DNA of 64,000 bases from Neisseria mucosa (GTDB taxonomy: Bacteria > Pseudomonadota > Gammaproteobacteria > Burkholderiales > Neisseriaceae). The stretch lies in contig CP028150.1 of assembly GCA_003028315.1 (NCBI GenBank), positions 1 to 64,000 of the forward strand, given 5' to 3'. The stretch's first letter is position 1; each line of letters opens with the position of its first letter. Shown piece after piece: positions 8,776-16,416 of the stretch. Below the pieces are notes generated by a model. It was not told the origin of the DNA. It made no database searches and saw nothing but the letters and a program-made list of their open reading frames with translations. A program made the position numbers and the translations under genes.

Positions 8776-9147
8776 ATGAAATTGACCCCACGTCTCAAAC
8801 GCTTCGGTATAGCCGCGCTGTTGCTGACAGGATTCGGCATTTACGCTTATGACTACAATCTGATAGCTTGTAAATTAATGGATCGCTCTTGGAATGAAGA
8901 CAAGGGCAGGTGCATGAATCCCGATTGCCGTCAACATGATGCGTGTATGTTGAGTGCGTTTAAGAGTAAAGCAACATGCGAAACCATCCGCCCCGGTGAC
9001 AGTTTGGACAAGGCTTGGTATGTACTGGGCGAACCTTGGTATGAGAAAAACGGGCGTTTCTTTTGGGATGATAAATATGGAGGTCATGTAGCAGAAATCG
9101 AACCGGACGGAGAAAAGGTTGGCAAGATTACCTGCTTGGGGGAGTAG
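8776..9147 (+). CDS. Small secreted or membrane-anchored Cys-containing protein, unknown
   Basis: The product has 123 residues with an N-terminal hydrophobic helix (FGIAALLLTGFGIYAY) that could be an uncleaved signal anchor. The mature part has six cysteines (IACKLMD, GRCMNPDCRQHDACML, KATCET, KITCLGE). RPGDSLDKAWYVLGEPWYEKNGRFFWDD resembles small BamE-like beta domains, but only weakly. I do not recognise a function. The frame extends upstream through a DUS, so ATG 8776 (MKLTPRLKRF) is preferred. Confidence 0.65.
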   Translation: MKLTPRLKRFGIAALLLTGFGIYAYDYNLIACKLMDRSWNEDKGRCMNPDCRQHDACMLSAFKSKATCETIRPGDSLDKAWYVLGEPWYEKNGRFFWDDKYGGHVAEIEPDGEKVGKITCLGE

Positions 9148-9256
9148 GTTGCGTGGACTGTAATCCGGCATGGTGAAGGCTTGATGGTTAATCTTCATTC
9201 TTAAAGGCTGATGTGCCTTTCTACAGCCAACCTCCTTTAATACAAAAGGCTTCAGT

Positions 9257-9880
9257 ATGACTTTTTGGCGTGGCTTTTGGATTATCACCGGCGTACATTT
9301 TTTGGCGTGCATGTCGCCCGGCCCTGATTTTGTACTCGTTTCGCAGCAGGCGTTGAGCCGGGGGCGGGCTGCCGGAATGTTGACCGCGCTGGGCATTGCG
9401 TTGGGATTCGGTATCCACATTATTTATTCCGTACTCGGCTTGGTCACGCTGGTGGCTCAGTCCGCCCCGCTTCTGACCGCGGTCAAAATCGTCGGCGGCC
9501 TGTATCTGCTGTATATCGGCTATAAAGGTTTGCGCGCGAAAGCTGCGGGCGGGACGGTCGAAATCCGTAAGGACCATATGGCGGATGAACCGACATGGAA
9601 AACGATATGGCGTGGGGTGTTGTGCAATGTGCTGAACCCGAAGGCGGTCGTGTATATGCTGTCGCTGTTTACCGTCGTATTGTCGCCGGATACGCCGATG
9701 TGGCAGATGGGGGTTTACGGCGTGTGGATGGTGCTGATGCTGTTCGTTTGGTTCAGCCTTGTCGCGCTGATGTTGTCCGCCCCTGCCGTGAGCAAACGTT
9801 TTCAGCGTTTCGGTCATTGGATAGACCGATTTTGCGGCGGGGCGTTGGCTTTGCTGGGGATTAAGGTTATCAGCGGGTAG
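9257..9880 (+). CDS. LysE/RhtB family amino-acid exporter
   Basis: The 207-residue inner-membrane protein has about six transmembrane helices. The family motif near the N-terminus is CMSPGPDFVLVSQQALSRGR, followed by GIALGFGIHIIYSVLGL and a later LCNVLNPKAVVYML. Members export amino acids or derivatives such as homoserine and threonine; the substrate cannot be read from sequence. AAAAGG lies upstream of ATG 9257. It is followed by a region with DUS copies and then fis. Confidence 0.88.
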   Translation: MTFWRGFWIITGVHFLACMSPGPDFVLVSQQALSRGRAAGMLTALGIALGFGIHIIYSVLGLVTLVAQSAPLLTAVKIVGGLYLLYIGYKGLRAKAAGGTVEIRKDHMADEPTWKTIWRGVLCNVLNPKAVVYMLSLFTVVLSPDTPMWQMGVYGVWMVLMLFVWFSLVALMLSAPAVSKRFQRFGHWIDRFCGGALALLGIKVISG

Positions 9881-9996
9881 CTTGGGTCGTCGGGCCAACA
9901 GGATGATTCTTATCCGGAAATGGCGGCAATATCAGGTCGTCTGAAAACACAGTTTTATCGAAATAAAAAACAATCTATTTAATTCAAACTCAACAA

Positions 9997-10027
9997 ACGT
10001 CGTCTGAACCCCGTTTCAGACGACCTG
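9997..10027. terminator. Short inverted DUS pair upstream of fis
   Basis: GTCGTCTGAA and TTCAGACGAC face each other across a six-base loop. There is no T run, so it could be only an uptake signal or part of the fis leader. Confidence 0.4.
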
Positions 10028-10059
10028 TCATCTTTAAAAACAACGAAGGAGGATATGTT

Positions 10060-10299
10060 ATGAAACAACCCATCCCCGATATTGCGCAATGCGTTGAACA
10101 GAATTTGCAACAGTATTTCAAAGACTTGAACGGTACGGAGCCTTGCGGTGTGTACGATATGGTGTTGCACCAAGTGGAAAAGCCGATGCTTGCGTGTGTG
10201 ATGGAACAATGCGGCGGCAATCAGTCCAAAGCAGCGGTGATTTTGGGATTGAACCGCAATACGCTGCGTAAGAAACTGTTGCAGCACGGTTTGCTGTAA
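10060..10299 (+). CDS. fis: Nucleoid-associated factor Fis
   Basis: Fis is a small DNA-bending homodimer that regulates rRNA promoters and recombination. The 79-residue protein is shorter than E. coli Fis (98) but carries the whole C-terminal helix-turn-helix (MEQCGGNQSKAAVILGLNRNTLRKKL). The N-terminus is about 20 residues shorter, as is common in beta-proteobacteria, so the E. coli Hin-activating beta hairpin appears reduced. A strong ribosome-binding site (GAAGGAGG) precedes the ATG. Confidence 0.93.
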   Translation: MKQPIPDIAQCVEQNLQQYFKDLNGTEPCGVYDMVLHQVEKPMLACVMEQCGGNQSKAAVILGLNRNTLRKKLLQHGLL

Positions 10300-10330
10300 A
10301 TATCGGTCTTGTTGCAAAGGGAGAAAACTG

Positions 10331-11104
10331 ATGAAGCAGGAACTTCGCCATGACGGCGGTACGCGGGGGAAAACGCTGAACGTCCATTTCATCCTGCACG
10401 AGGATTTTGAAGTGCCGGGCGCGTATTGGGATTGGGCGCGGTCGCGCGGGCATCGTACGGCGTCGACTAAGGTTTATGAGTCGGAAGCGTTGCCCGAAAA
10501 TGCGGACGGTATCGATTTTCTGATTGTCATGGGCGGACCGCAGTCGCCCGATGAAGACAGGCAGGCTTTTCCGTATTACGACCCTGAAGCCGAGCTGCGC
10601 CTGATGCGTCAGGCAGTGGCGGCGGACAAGTACATTGTCGGCGTGTGCTTGGGCGCGCAGCTTTTGTCCGTCGCCTACGGCGCACGGCACGAGCGCAGCC
10701 CGCATCGCGAAATCGGCGTGTATCCGGTCGAGTTGACGCAGGAAGGTTTGAACGATCCGCATACCGCCTTGTTGGGAGCGTCTTTCCTTGCGGGGCATTG
10801 GCACGGGGATATGCCCGGACTGACGGATGAGGCGGCAGTATTGGCGGCGAGCAAAGGTTGTCCGCGCCAGATTGTCCTCTTCTCACCCAAGCATTATGCG
10901 TTTCAGGCGCATTTGGAATTCGACCGCGCCGCCGTCGGTCTCTTGATTGCCGCCGACGGGCGCGAAAACTTGGCGGCGCAAAGCAGGACGCAGGCTTATG
11001 TGCAGCATCCCGATGAAATCGAGCGTTTCGATTTTACGCAGATGAACGCGAAACTCTTTGTCTTTTTGGATTCGTTGACCGAATCGGGGCAGGGTGGGGC
11101 GTGA
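10331..11104 (+). CDS. Class I glutamine amidotransferase-like protein
   Basis: The 257 residues form a GMP-synthase-like GATase domain. DFLIVMGGPQSPDE is followed by the nucleophile elbow VGVCLGAQLLS with its Cys, LAGHWHGD, and a catalytic His-Glu in YAFQAHLEFD. No synthetase domain is attached, so the acceptor substrate is unknown. Such stand-alone proteins include gamma-glutamyl hydrolase-like enzymes. It begins 31 bp after fis with AAAGGGAG upstream, so it may be cotranscribed with fis. Confidence 0.85.
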   Translation: MKQELRHDGGTRGKTLNVHFILHEDFEVPGAYWDWARSRGHRTASTKVYESEALPENADGIDFLIVMGGPQSPDEDRQAFPYYDPEAELRLMRQAVAADKYIVGVCLGAQLLSVAYGARHERSPHREIGVYPVELTQEGLNDPHTALLGASFLAGHWHGDMPGLTDEAAVLAASKGCPRQIVLFSPKHYAFQAHLEFDRAAVGLLIAADGRENLAAQSRTQAYVQHPDEIERFDFTQMNAKLFVFLDSLTESGQGGA

Positions 11105-11150
11105 TGTCCTGCCTTTCATCAGTGCATCCTTTTATCCGACGACTTGAGCC

Positions 11151-12014
11151 ATGATTTACCAAATACTCTCCTTATTGATTTGGGGCAGCTCGTTTATCGC
11201 CGCCAAATATACTTACGAGATGCTTGATGCCGCGCTGATGGTCGAGGCGCGGCTGTTGATTGCCGCGTTGATGGTGCTGCCTTCCTGTTACCGCCATTTC
11301 GGCAAGATTCCGCGCCGCGAGTGGAAGCCTTTGTTGTGTATTGCCTTTATCAACTACGTCGTGGTGTTGCTGCTTCAGTTTATCGGCTTGAAATACACGT
11401 CCGCCGCCAGCGCGATTACCATGGTCGGGCTGGAACCCTTGTTAGTAGTGTTTGTCGGTCATTTCGTTTTTAACGATAAAGCCAAGATTTACCACTGGAT
11501 TTGCGGGGCGGCGGCGTTTGCCGGCATCGGGATGATGGTGCTGGGCGGTGCGGAAGAGGGCGGCGCGGTCGATTGGTTCGGCTGTTTGCTGATTCTGCTT
11601 GCGGGATTCGGTTTCGCCGGCGTGATACGGCCGAGCCAGCAGATGATTGCCCGCATCGGTGCGCCCGCATTTACTTCTGCTTCCATGGCGGCGGCGGCGG
11701 TGTTGTGCCTGCCGTTTTCGCTGGTGTTGGCTCAGAGCTATGAAGTCCACTGGTCGTGGGGCGGCGTGCTGTCGGTTTTGTATTTGGGGGTGGGATGCAG
11801 TTGGCTTGCCTATCTCTTATGGAACAAAGGCATGAACAAAGTCCCTGCCAATGTCTCCGGCCTCTTGATTTCGCTCGAACCTGTCGTCGGCGTCATCATG
11901 GCGGTATGGATTCTGGGCGAACATTTGTCCGCCGTGTCCGCTTTAGGCGTGTTCATCGTCATCGCCTCGACGTTTGTCGCAGGATGGCTGTCGAACAGGG
12001 GAAAGAATGCGTAA
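11151..12014 (+). CDS. EamA/DMT-type transporter
   Basis: The 287-residue inner-membrane protein has ten predicted helices in two repeated five-helix EamA units. The start LLIWGSSFIAAKY and the second-repeat VSGLLISLEPVVGVIMAVWILGEHL are typical of the drug/metabolite transporter superfamily. Substrate unknown. It lies 46 bp after the amidotransferase on the same strand and is followed by a DUS-pair terminator, so these two may form a unit. Confidence 0.88.
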   Translation: MIYQILSLLIWGSSFIAAKYTYEMLDAALMVEARLLIAALMVLPSCYRHFGKIPRREWKPLLCIAFINYVVVLLLQFIGLKYTSAASAITMVGLEPLLVVFVGHFVFNDKAKIYHWICGAAAFAGIGMMVLGGAEEGGAVDWFGCLLILLAGFGFAGVIRPSQQMIARIGAPAFTSASMAAAAVLCLPFSLVLAQSYEVHWSWGGVLSVLYLGVGCSWLAYLLWNKGMNKVPANVSGLLISLEPVVGVIMAVWILGEHLSAVSALGVFIVIASTFVAGWLSNRGKNA

Positions 12015-12016
12015 GG

Positions 12017-12056
12017 GGTCGTCTGAAAACGTCTAAATCAGGTTTTCAGACGACCT
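12017..12056. terminator. DUS-pair hairpin after EamA transporter gene
   Basis: GGTCGTCTGAAAACGTC and its complement frame a short loop immediately after the transporter stop. The 3' T run is absent. Confidence 0.55.
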
Positions 12057-12114
12057 GAGAAGGTACGCGAGTATCTTGTTTTAATGTGGTTTTAAAAATA
12101 TCAGGAGATTTTCG

Positions 12115-12930
12115 ATGAAATATATGATTGCCCTGCTGCTTGCCGCCTGCCCCGTTTTGGCATCGGCTGCGCCCAATAACGACAAAGCAGCCGTCCAAGC
12201 AGTGATTGCCCGGTATTACAACCATCCGCTTGCCGCTGAAAACTGCCAGCTTGCCAAGCTGCCGAAAGACAGTAATCAGATGTCCGACGTCATGTATTGC
12301 ATGAAACCCGTTGCCGACCATGCCGTTACCCGCAACGGTACGCCTACGCGCTATGTGTTGTACACGGGTTTTGCCTACGATATGAAGCTCAAAGTCAAAC
12401 GGGACGCGCATGCTTCTTCGGGTTTGGCAGAATTGTTTGTTTTGGAAAAAACAGACGGAAAGTGGGCAATCAAACAACATGGAAGCGATGAAATCGGCGC
12501 ATGGGGGGATGTGCCGGAGAATAAGGATTGGCGGTTTGTCCAAATGGGTGAGCAAAACTGGGGCTACACTGTCGAATCAGGCTATACGGGTCAGGGCGAA
12601 ACGACGACCGGAGAAAATTTCCTGTTTACCGATAACAGCAACCGTGTCCGTAACAGCTTCATTATCAACGGTAAAGATAATGGCGCATATTATGGCAATT
12701 GTGATGAATACAAAGGGCGGGAAAAACGTAATTGTGAAAACAGCTATGCCAGCATCGATGCGAAAATTACCTTGGACAAAAGCCGTCCTTCAGTCTCAGG
12801 CGTTTGGGCATTAAGCGCAACGGTGAAGGGGGTGGATGGCAAAAAACGTTATAAAAATCAGAAATATGCGATTCCTTACAACGGCAAGACACACGTTGCG
12901 CCGAAAAGCTATCCGCTCAATGTTAATTGA
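12115..12930 (+). CDS. Secreted protein of unknown function
   Basis: The 271-residue precursor has a Sec signal peptide (MKYMIALLLAACPVLASAA, cleavage after ASA). The mature part is polar, with four cysteines in two clusters (ENCQLAKL and DVMYCMKP; GNCDEYKG and KRNCENSY), suggesting periplasmic disulfides. I recognise no catalytic motif; the beta-rich pattern could suit a ligand-binding or surface role. AGGAG precedes the ATG. DUS pairs upstream and the spacing downstream indicate single-gene transcription. Confidence 0.65.
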   Translation: MKYMIALLLAACPVLASAAPNNDKAAVQAVIARYYNHPLAAENCQLAKLPKDSNQMSDVMYCMKPVADHAVTRNGTPTRYVLYTGFAYDMKLKVKRDAHASSGLAELFVLEKTDGKWAIKQHGSDEIGAWGDVPENKDWRFVQMGEQNWGYTVESGYTGQGETTTGENFLFTDNSNRVRNSFIINGKDNGAYYGNCDEYKGREKRNCENSYASIDAKITLDKSRPSVSGVWALSATVKGVDGKKRYKNQKYAIPYNGKTHVAPKSYPLNVN

Positions 12931-12984
12931 GGCCGTTTGATTTTTTAACGAACCGCCGAACCCTGTCTCAAAAACAAAATCCCC

Positions 12985-14211
12985 ATGAAACATACGCACA
13001 AACTTTGGATAGCCCTCATCCTCGCCGGCATCGTCGGCGGCATGGTCGGCATTGCCTTAACGGAGCTTATGCACTTTATCCAGCACACGGCTTACGGTTA
13101 CGGCACGGGTGGCGGGCATGTTTCCTTTCGGGAAGGCGTGGTTCAAACGTCGTCTGAACGCCGTATCCTCGTATTGATTTTGTGCGGCGTCGCGGTAGGG
13201 TTCGGCTGGTGGTCGCTCAAACGTTTCGGCAGGCCGCAAATCGAAATCAAGGCAGCCTTGAAGCAGCCCTTGCAGGGGCTGCCGTTTTTGACCACCGTTT
13301 CCCATGCGCTGCTGCAAATCATCACCGTTGGACTCGGTTCCCCGCTCGGACGCGAAGTCGCCCCGCGTGAAATGACCGCCGCGTTTGCATCCGTCGGTGG
13401 CAGGCGTTTGGGTTTGGACGAAGACGACACGCGCCTGCTGCTCGCCTGCGCGTCGGGTGCAGGTTTGGCGGCGGTCTATAACGTCCCGCTCGCCTCCACA
13501 CTTTTCATCCTCGAAGCCATGTTGGGCATTTGGACGCAACAGGCAGTGGCCGCCGCACTGCTGACTTCCGTCACCGCCACCGCCGTCGCCCGCATCGGCT
13601 TGGGCGACGTGCAGCAATACCATCCCGCCCATCTCGATGTGAACATCCCGCTGCTGTGGTTTGCCGCCGCCATCGGCCCCGTTTTGGGCGCAACGGCGGT
13701 ATGGTTTCAGCGCAGTGCCAAAAAATTTCCCTTCTTAAAGCGCAACGACCCGAAAATCATTCCTTTGGCGATTGCCTTATTCGCCCTTATCGGCATCGTT
13801 TCCGTTTGGTTTCCCGAAATACTGGGCAACGGCAAGGCGGGCAACCAGCTTACATTCGGCGGCATGACCGACTGGCGGTACAGCTTGGAAATGACCGCCG
13901 TCAAATGGTTCGTCGTCCTGCTCGCACTCGCCGCAGGCGCATACGGCGGGCTGATTACCCCGTCCATGATGCTCGGCAGCACCATCGCCTTCGCCGCCGC
14001 AGCCGCGTGGAACACCTTCTTCCCCGCCATGTCGTCTGAAAGTGCCGCCGTCATCGGCGCGGCGGCATTTCTCGGCGTTTCCCTCAAAATGCCCCTGACC
14101 GCCATAGTCTTCATCCTCGAGCTCACCTACGCCCCCGCCGCCCTGCTGATGCCTTTGTGCATCACGATGGCGGGCGCAGTGGCAACGGCAAGGAAAATGG
14201 GGTTTGAATAG
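12985..14211 (+). CDS. ClC-family chloride channel/transporter, divergent motifs
   Basis: The 408-residue membrane protein has about ten hydrophobic helices and no CBS domains. The central GSPLGREVAPREMTAAF corresponds to the ClC selectivity motif (canonical GREGP). The gating Glu appears kept but the following residues differ. GAYGGLITPSMMLGS corresponds to the later GxFxP motif, while the canonical GSGIPE is not evident. It likely moves chloride or a similar anion across the inner membrane; exchanger versus channel behaviour is unclear. Confidence 0.82.
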   Translation: MKHTHKLWIALILAGIVGGMVGIALTELMHFIQHTAYGYGTGGGHVSFREGVVQTSSERRILVLILCGVAVGFGWWSLKRFGRPQIEIKAALKQPLQGLPFLTTVSHALLQIITVGLGSPLGREVAPREMTAAFASVGGRRLGLDEDDTRLLLACASGAGLAAVYNVPLASTLFILEAMLGIWTQQAVAAALLTSVTATAVARIGLGDVQQYHPAHLDVNIPLLWFAAAIGPVLGATAVWFQRSAKKFPFLKRNDPKIIPLAIALFALIGIVSVWFPEILGNGKAGNQLTFGGMTDWRYSLEMTAVKWFVVLLALAAGAYGGLITPSMMLGSTIAFAAAAAWNTFFPAMSSESAAVIGAAAFLGVSLKMPLTAIVFILELTYAPAALLMPLCITMAGAVATARKMGFE

Positions 14212-14340
14212 AAGAGATAGGGAAAAGCAGTTGTTTGAAAGGGATAAATGGCGGTAGATGGCGGGGTTGCCATATCGAGAGCAAGGTGAATCGGCTGTAA
14301 ACGATGGCGGGATCGGAATTGAGAATGTCGCAGCAGAAAA

Positions 14341-14376
14341 AAAGGTCGTCTGAAAACTTGTTTTCAGACGACCTTT
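14341..14376. terminator. DUS-pair terminator between converging genes
   Basis: AAAGGTCGTCTGAAAACTTG pairs with its complement over a minimal loop and serves the channel gene and the minus-strand lipoprotein operon. Confidence 0.75.
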
Positions 14377-14386
14377 GCTTTGGGGA

Positions 14387-15058
14387 TTATTTACCCGGCT
14401 GGGCTTCATAGTGGGGCGAATAAGGGCCGTACATGATGCCGTTCGTCGCGGACGCCGAAAGCAGGCGCGTGCCTGCAACTTGGGCAATATCGAATCCTTT
14501 GTCACCGACGGAGCTTGCAATCTGTTGGACGATTGCGCTCAACATTGCGCCGAGCAGGCCTTGTCCGGCAGTATTGTTGTTCTCGGTGCTGGAAGCCGTT
14601 GCAGAACCGTGCCACAACTCTTTTCCGGTTTTCGCGTCAACCAGTTTGGCTTCCGCCGTAACCCGGGTATCGCTTTGGATGAGTTGGTAGCTGGTGCCGT
14701 ATTGGTTGATTTTTATATAGAGTACGGCATCCGCGCCGAAAATCCGATTGAGTTTTTCAAGGCTGACTTGATGGATGTCGTGCGCATTGTCCAGACCGTT
14801 TTGCTTGAAGGTTTCGGCCACTGCGGCAACCGGGAACACGTAATAGCCTGATTCTGCCAACGGTTGCGTGGAAGAGGCGAGCATCCCCGCACTTGCCTTG
14901 ACTTCCGGCGATTCGTTTAAGGGGGGCAATACCAAAATGGAGCGGGGTTTGCTTTCCCTGAATGCGGAATAGTCGAAAGGCTGCGGCGCGGTAGCGGAAC
15001 AGGCTGACAGTATGACGGCGGTTGCAGAGGCAAAAAGGGCGGTTTTCAGGCTGCTCAT
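14387..15058 (-). CDS. GNA1162-type lipoprotein (DUF799)
   Basis: The 223-residue precursor has signal peptide and lipobox AVILSACSA. It resembles meningococcal GNA1162, a surface or outer-membrane lipoprotein studied as a vaccine antigen. Recognisable parts are SILVLPPLNESPEVKAS, GADAVLYIKINQYGTSYQ and AEAKLVDAKTGKELWHGSA, which give a TolB/CsgG-like fold. It is the last gene of a three-lipoprotein operon; its start overlaps the previous stop by 4 bp. The role is unproven; the CsgG-like partner suggests an envelope transport or secretion assembly. Confidence 0.88.
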   Translation of the reverse strand: MSSLKTALFASATAVILSACSATAPQPFDYSAFRESKPRSILVLPPLNESPEVKASAGMLASSTQPLAESGYYVFPVAAVAETFKQNGLDNAHDIHQVSLEKLNRIFGADAVLYIKINQYGTSYQLIQSDTRVTAEAKLVDAKTGKELWHGSATASSTENNNTAGQGLLGAMLSAIVQQIASSVGDKGFDIAQVAGTRLLSASATNGIMYGPYSPHYEAQPGK

Positions 15059-15414
15059 TTTCGGGCTCCTTTATTTTTCAACAGGAAGTCCATGAAGGCG
15101 GAAGATTCGGGGAACAGGCGTTTTTCGGTTTCGAAGTGTTCCGCTGCCGACTGATCCTGCCCCGCTTCGCTCAACAGCATTCCCAAATGGGCGTGTGTGC
15201 CGGGTGCTTCTTTTTTATTTTCGCTCCGGGTTTTCTGGAAATATTTTTCCATTGCGTCGATTTGTTCGCCTAGGGGTTTGCCGTCGCTTTTGAGGCGTTC
15301 GTAAACATCGGCATTGTTGTTTCCCCAATAATAAAGGGTCTGCTGAGGGTTGCCGCATGCGGCAAGCAGCAGGCAGAATGCGCCTAGGCAGCCTGTTTTG
15401 ATGAGTTTGTCCAT
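15055..15414 (-). CDS. DUF4810-type lipoprotein, middle gene of the operon
   Basis: The 119-residue precursor has lipobox LLLAACGN. The mature part begins PQQTLYYWGNNNADVYERL and contains a helical TPR-like segment (THAHLGMLLSEAGQDQSAAEHFETEKRLFPES). This matches the small lipoprotein always found between the CsgG-like and GNA1162-like partners. ATG 15414 is chosen because the frame further upstream runs through a DUS. The short stop-start overlap with the next gene implies translational coupling. Confidence 0.82.
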   Translation of the reverse strand: MDKLIKTGCLGAFCLLLAACGNPQQTLYYWGNNNADVYERLKSDGKPLGEQIDAMEKYFQKTRSENKKEAPGTHAHLGMLLSEAGQDQSAAEHFETEKRLFPESSAFMDFLLKNKGARK

Positions 15415-15427
15415 TTCAGACGACCTT

Positions 15428-16093
15428 TCAGCGGGCAGGCGTCCAAGCACCGCTTTCGATGCCGGCAACCAAATTATTGACTGCTTCGCGGATGGCCAGG
15501 TCCAATACTTTGCCGTTCAGCGTCGCATCGTAGCCCGCAGTGCCGCCAAAGCCGACGACTTCGCGGTTGGACAATGAAAATTCCCCTGCGCCCTGCGCTG
15601 AATAAACCACTTCGGAAGTGCGTACATCCACGACGTTCAACGCTACTTTGGCATAGGCGACTTGGGATTTGCCGCGTCCTAAAATCCCGAAAAGCTGATG
15701 GTCGCCGACATCCTTGCGGCCAAACTCGGTTACATCGCCGGTAATCACATAATCCGCACCTTTAAGGGCTTGTGTTTTGCCGCCGATGCCTGCTTCCTGC
15801 TTCAGCGCGCTCAATTGTGTACGGTTGAGTACGTTGAAACGGTTAGTCTGTTGCAGGTGGGTCAGTAAAATGGTTTTCGCCTGACTGCCCAAACGGTCTT
15901 CACCGTCGGAAAATACGCCGCGCTGGTAAGTGGAGCGGTTGTCGAAGCTACCGATGGAAATAGGCGCGCGCGCACCGTGATAAGGGGTATTGTAGCTGCT
16001 GACTTTGACGGCTTCGATGGTTTTGGAAGACTCGGTCGCACAGCCGGCTGCCAAGGCCGCGGTTGCGAAAATGCAGAGGAATTTTCTGTACAT
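15428..16093 (-). CDS. CsgG/HfaB-family lipoprotein, first gene of the operon
   Basis: The 221-residue precursor has lipobox ALAAGCAT. The mature domain matches CsgG-type proteins: PISIGSFDNRSTYQRG, LLTHLQQTNRFNVLNR, GADYVITGDVTEFGRKD, LNVVDVRTSEVVYSAQGAGEF and a C-terminal AIREAVNNLVAGIESG. CsgG forms an outer-membrane secretion pore for curli; no curli subunits are visible here. A related role with the two following lipoproteins is inference. Only a DUS and 14 bp separate it from the next gene. Confidence 0.85.
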   Translation of the reverse strand: MYRKFLCIFATAALAAGCATESSKTIEAVKVSSYNTPYHGARAPISIGSFDNRSTYQRGVFSDGEDRLGSQAKTILLTHLQQTNRFNVLNRTQLSALKQEAGIGGKTQALKGADYVITGDVTEFGRKDVGDHQLFGILGRGKSQVAYAKVALNVVDVRTSEVVYSAQGAGEFSLSNREVVGFGGTAGYDATLNGKVLDLAIREAVNNLVAGIESGAWTPAR

Positions 16094-16416
16094 ATTTGAT
16101 TACTCCTGGGTAACTCGGAATTTGGATTTTGTAGGGTAGATTATGCAATCCGACCGATTTTGCATTCTATGGCTGTTTGTTAATGTATGCAAGATTTAAC
16201 TGTATGAAATTTTGAAACTATTTAAAAATGTTAAGTAGTTGGATATGCGAAAGTCGTCTGAAAACTTATGAACACGGTTTTCAGACGACCTTTTTTATCG
16301 AAAAATTGTCAACAATTTTTCCAGAAAACTGCTGCTAAAAAGCCGAAACTAGGGGATAATACCGCCCCTGAAAGTGTTTGTTTCCAGTTATAAATCTCTG
16401 TTTAAAAGGAATCCCC
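16094..16416. other. Intergenic region between lipoprotein operon and purH
   Basis: A divergent 323-bp spacer. The left part is AT-rich and should hold the promoter of the CsgG-like operon. The middle holds a DUS-pair hairpin at 16250-16296. A possible purH -10 element GATAAT lies at 16355-16360 without a convincing -35. No small gene was seen. Confidence 0.5.
16250..16296. terminator. Inverted DUS pair with T6 tail
   Basis: AAGTCGTCTGAAAAC and GTTTTCAGACGACCTTTTTT surround a short loop. It stands between two divergent genes, so it does not end either neighbour. One half has lost the second G of GGTCGTC. Confidence 0.5.
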
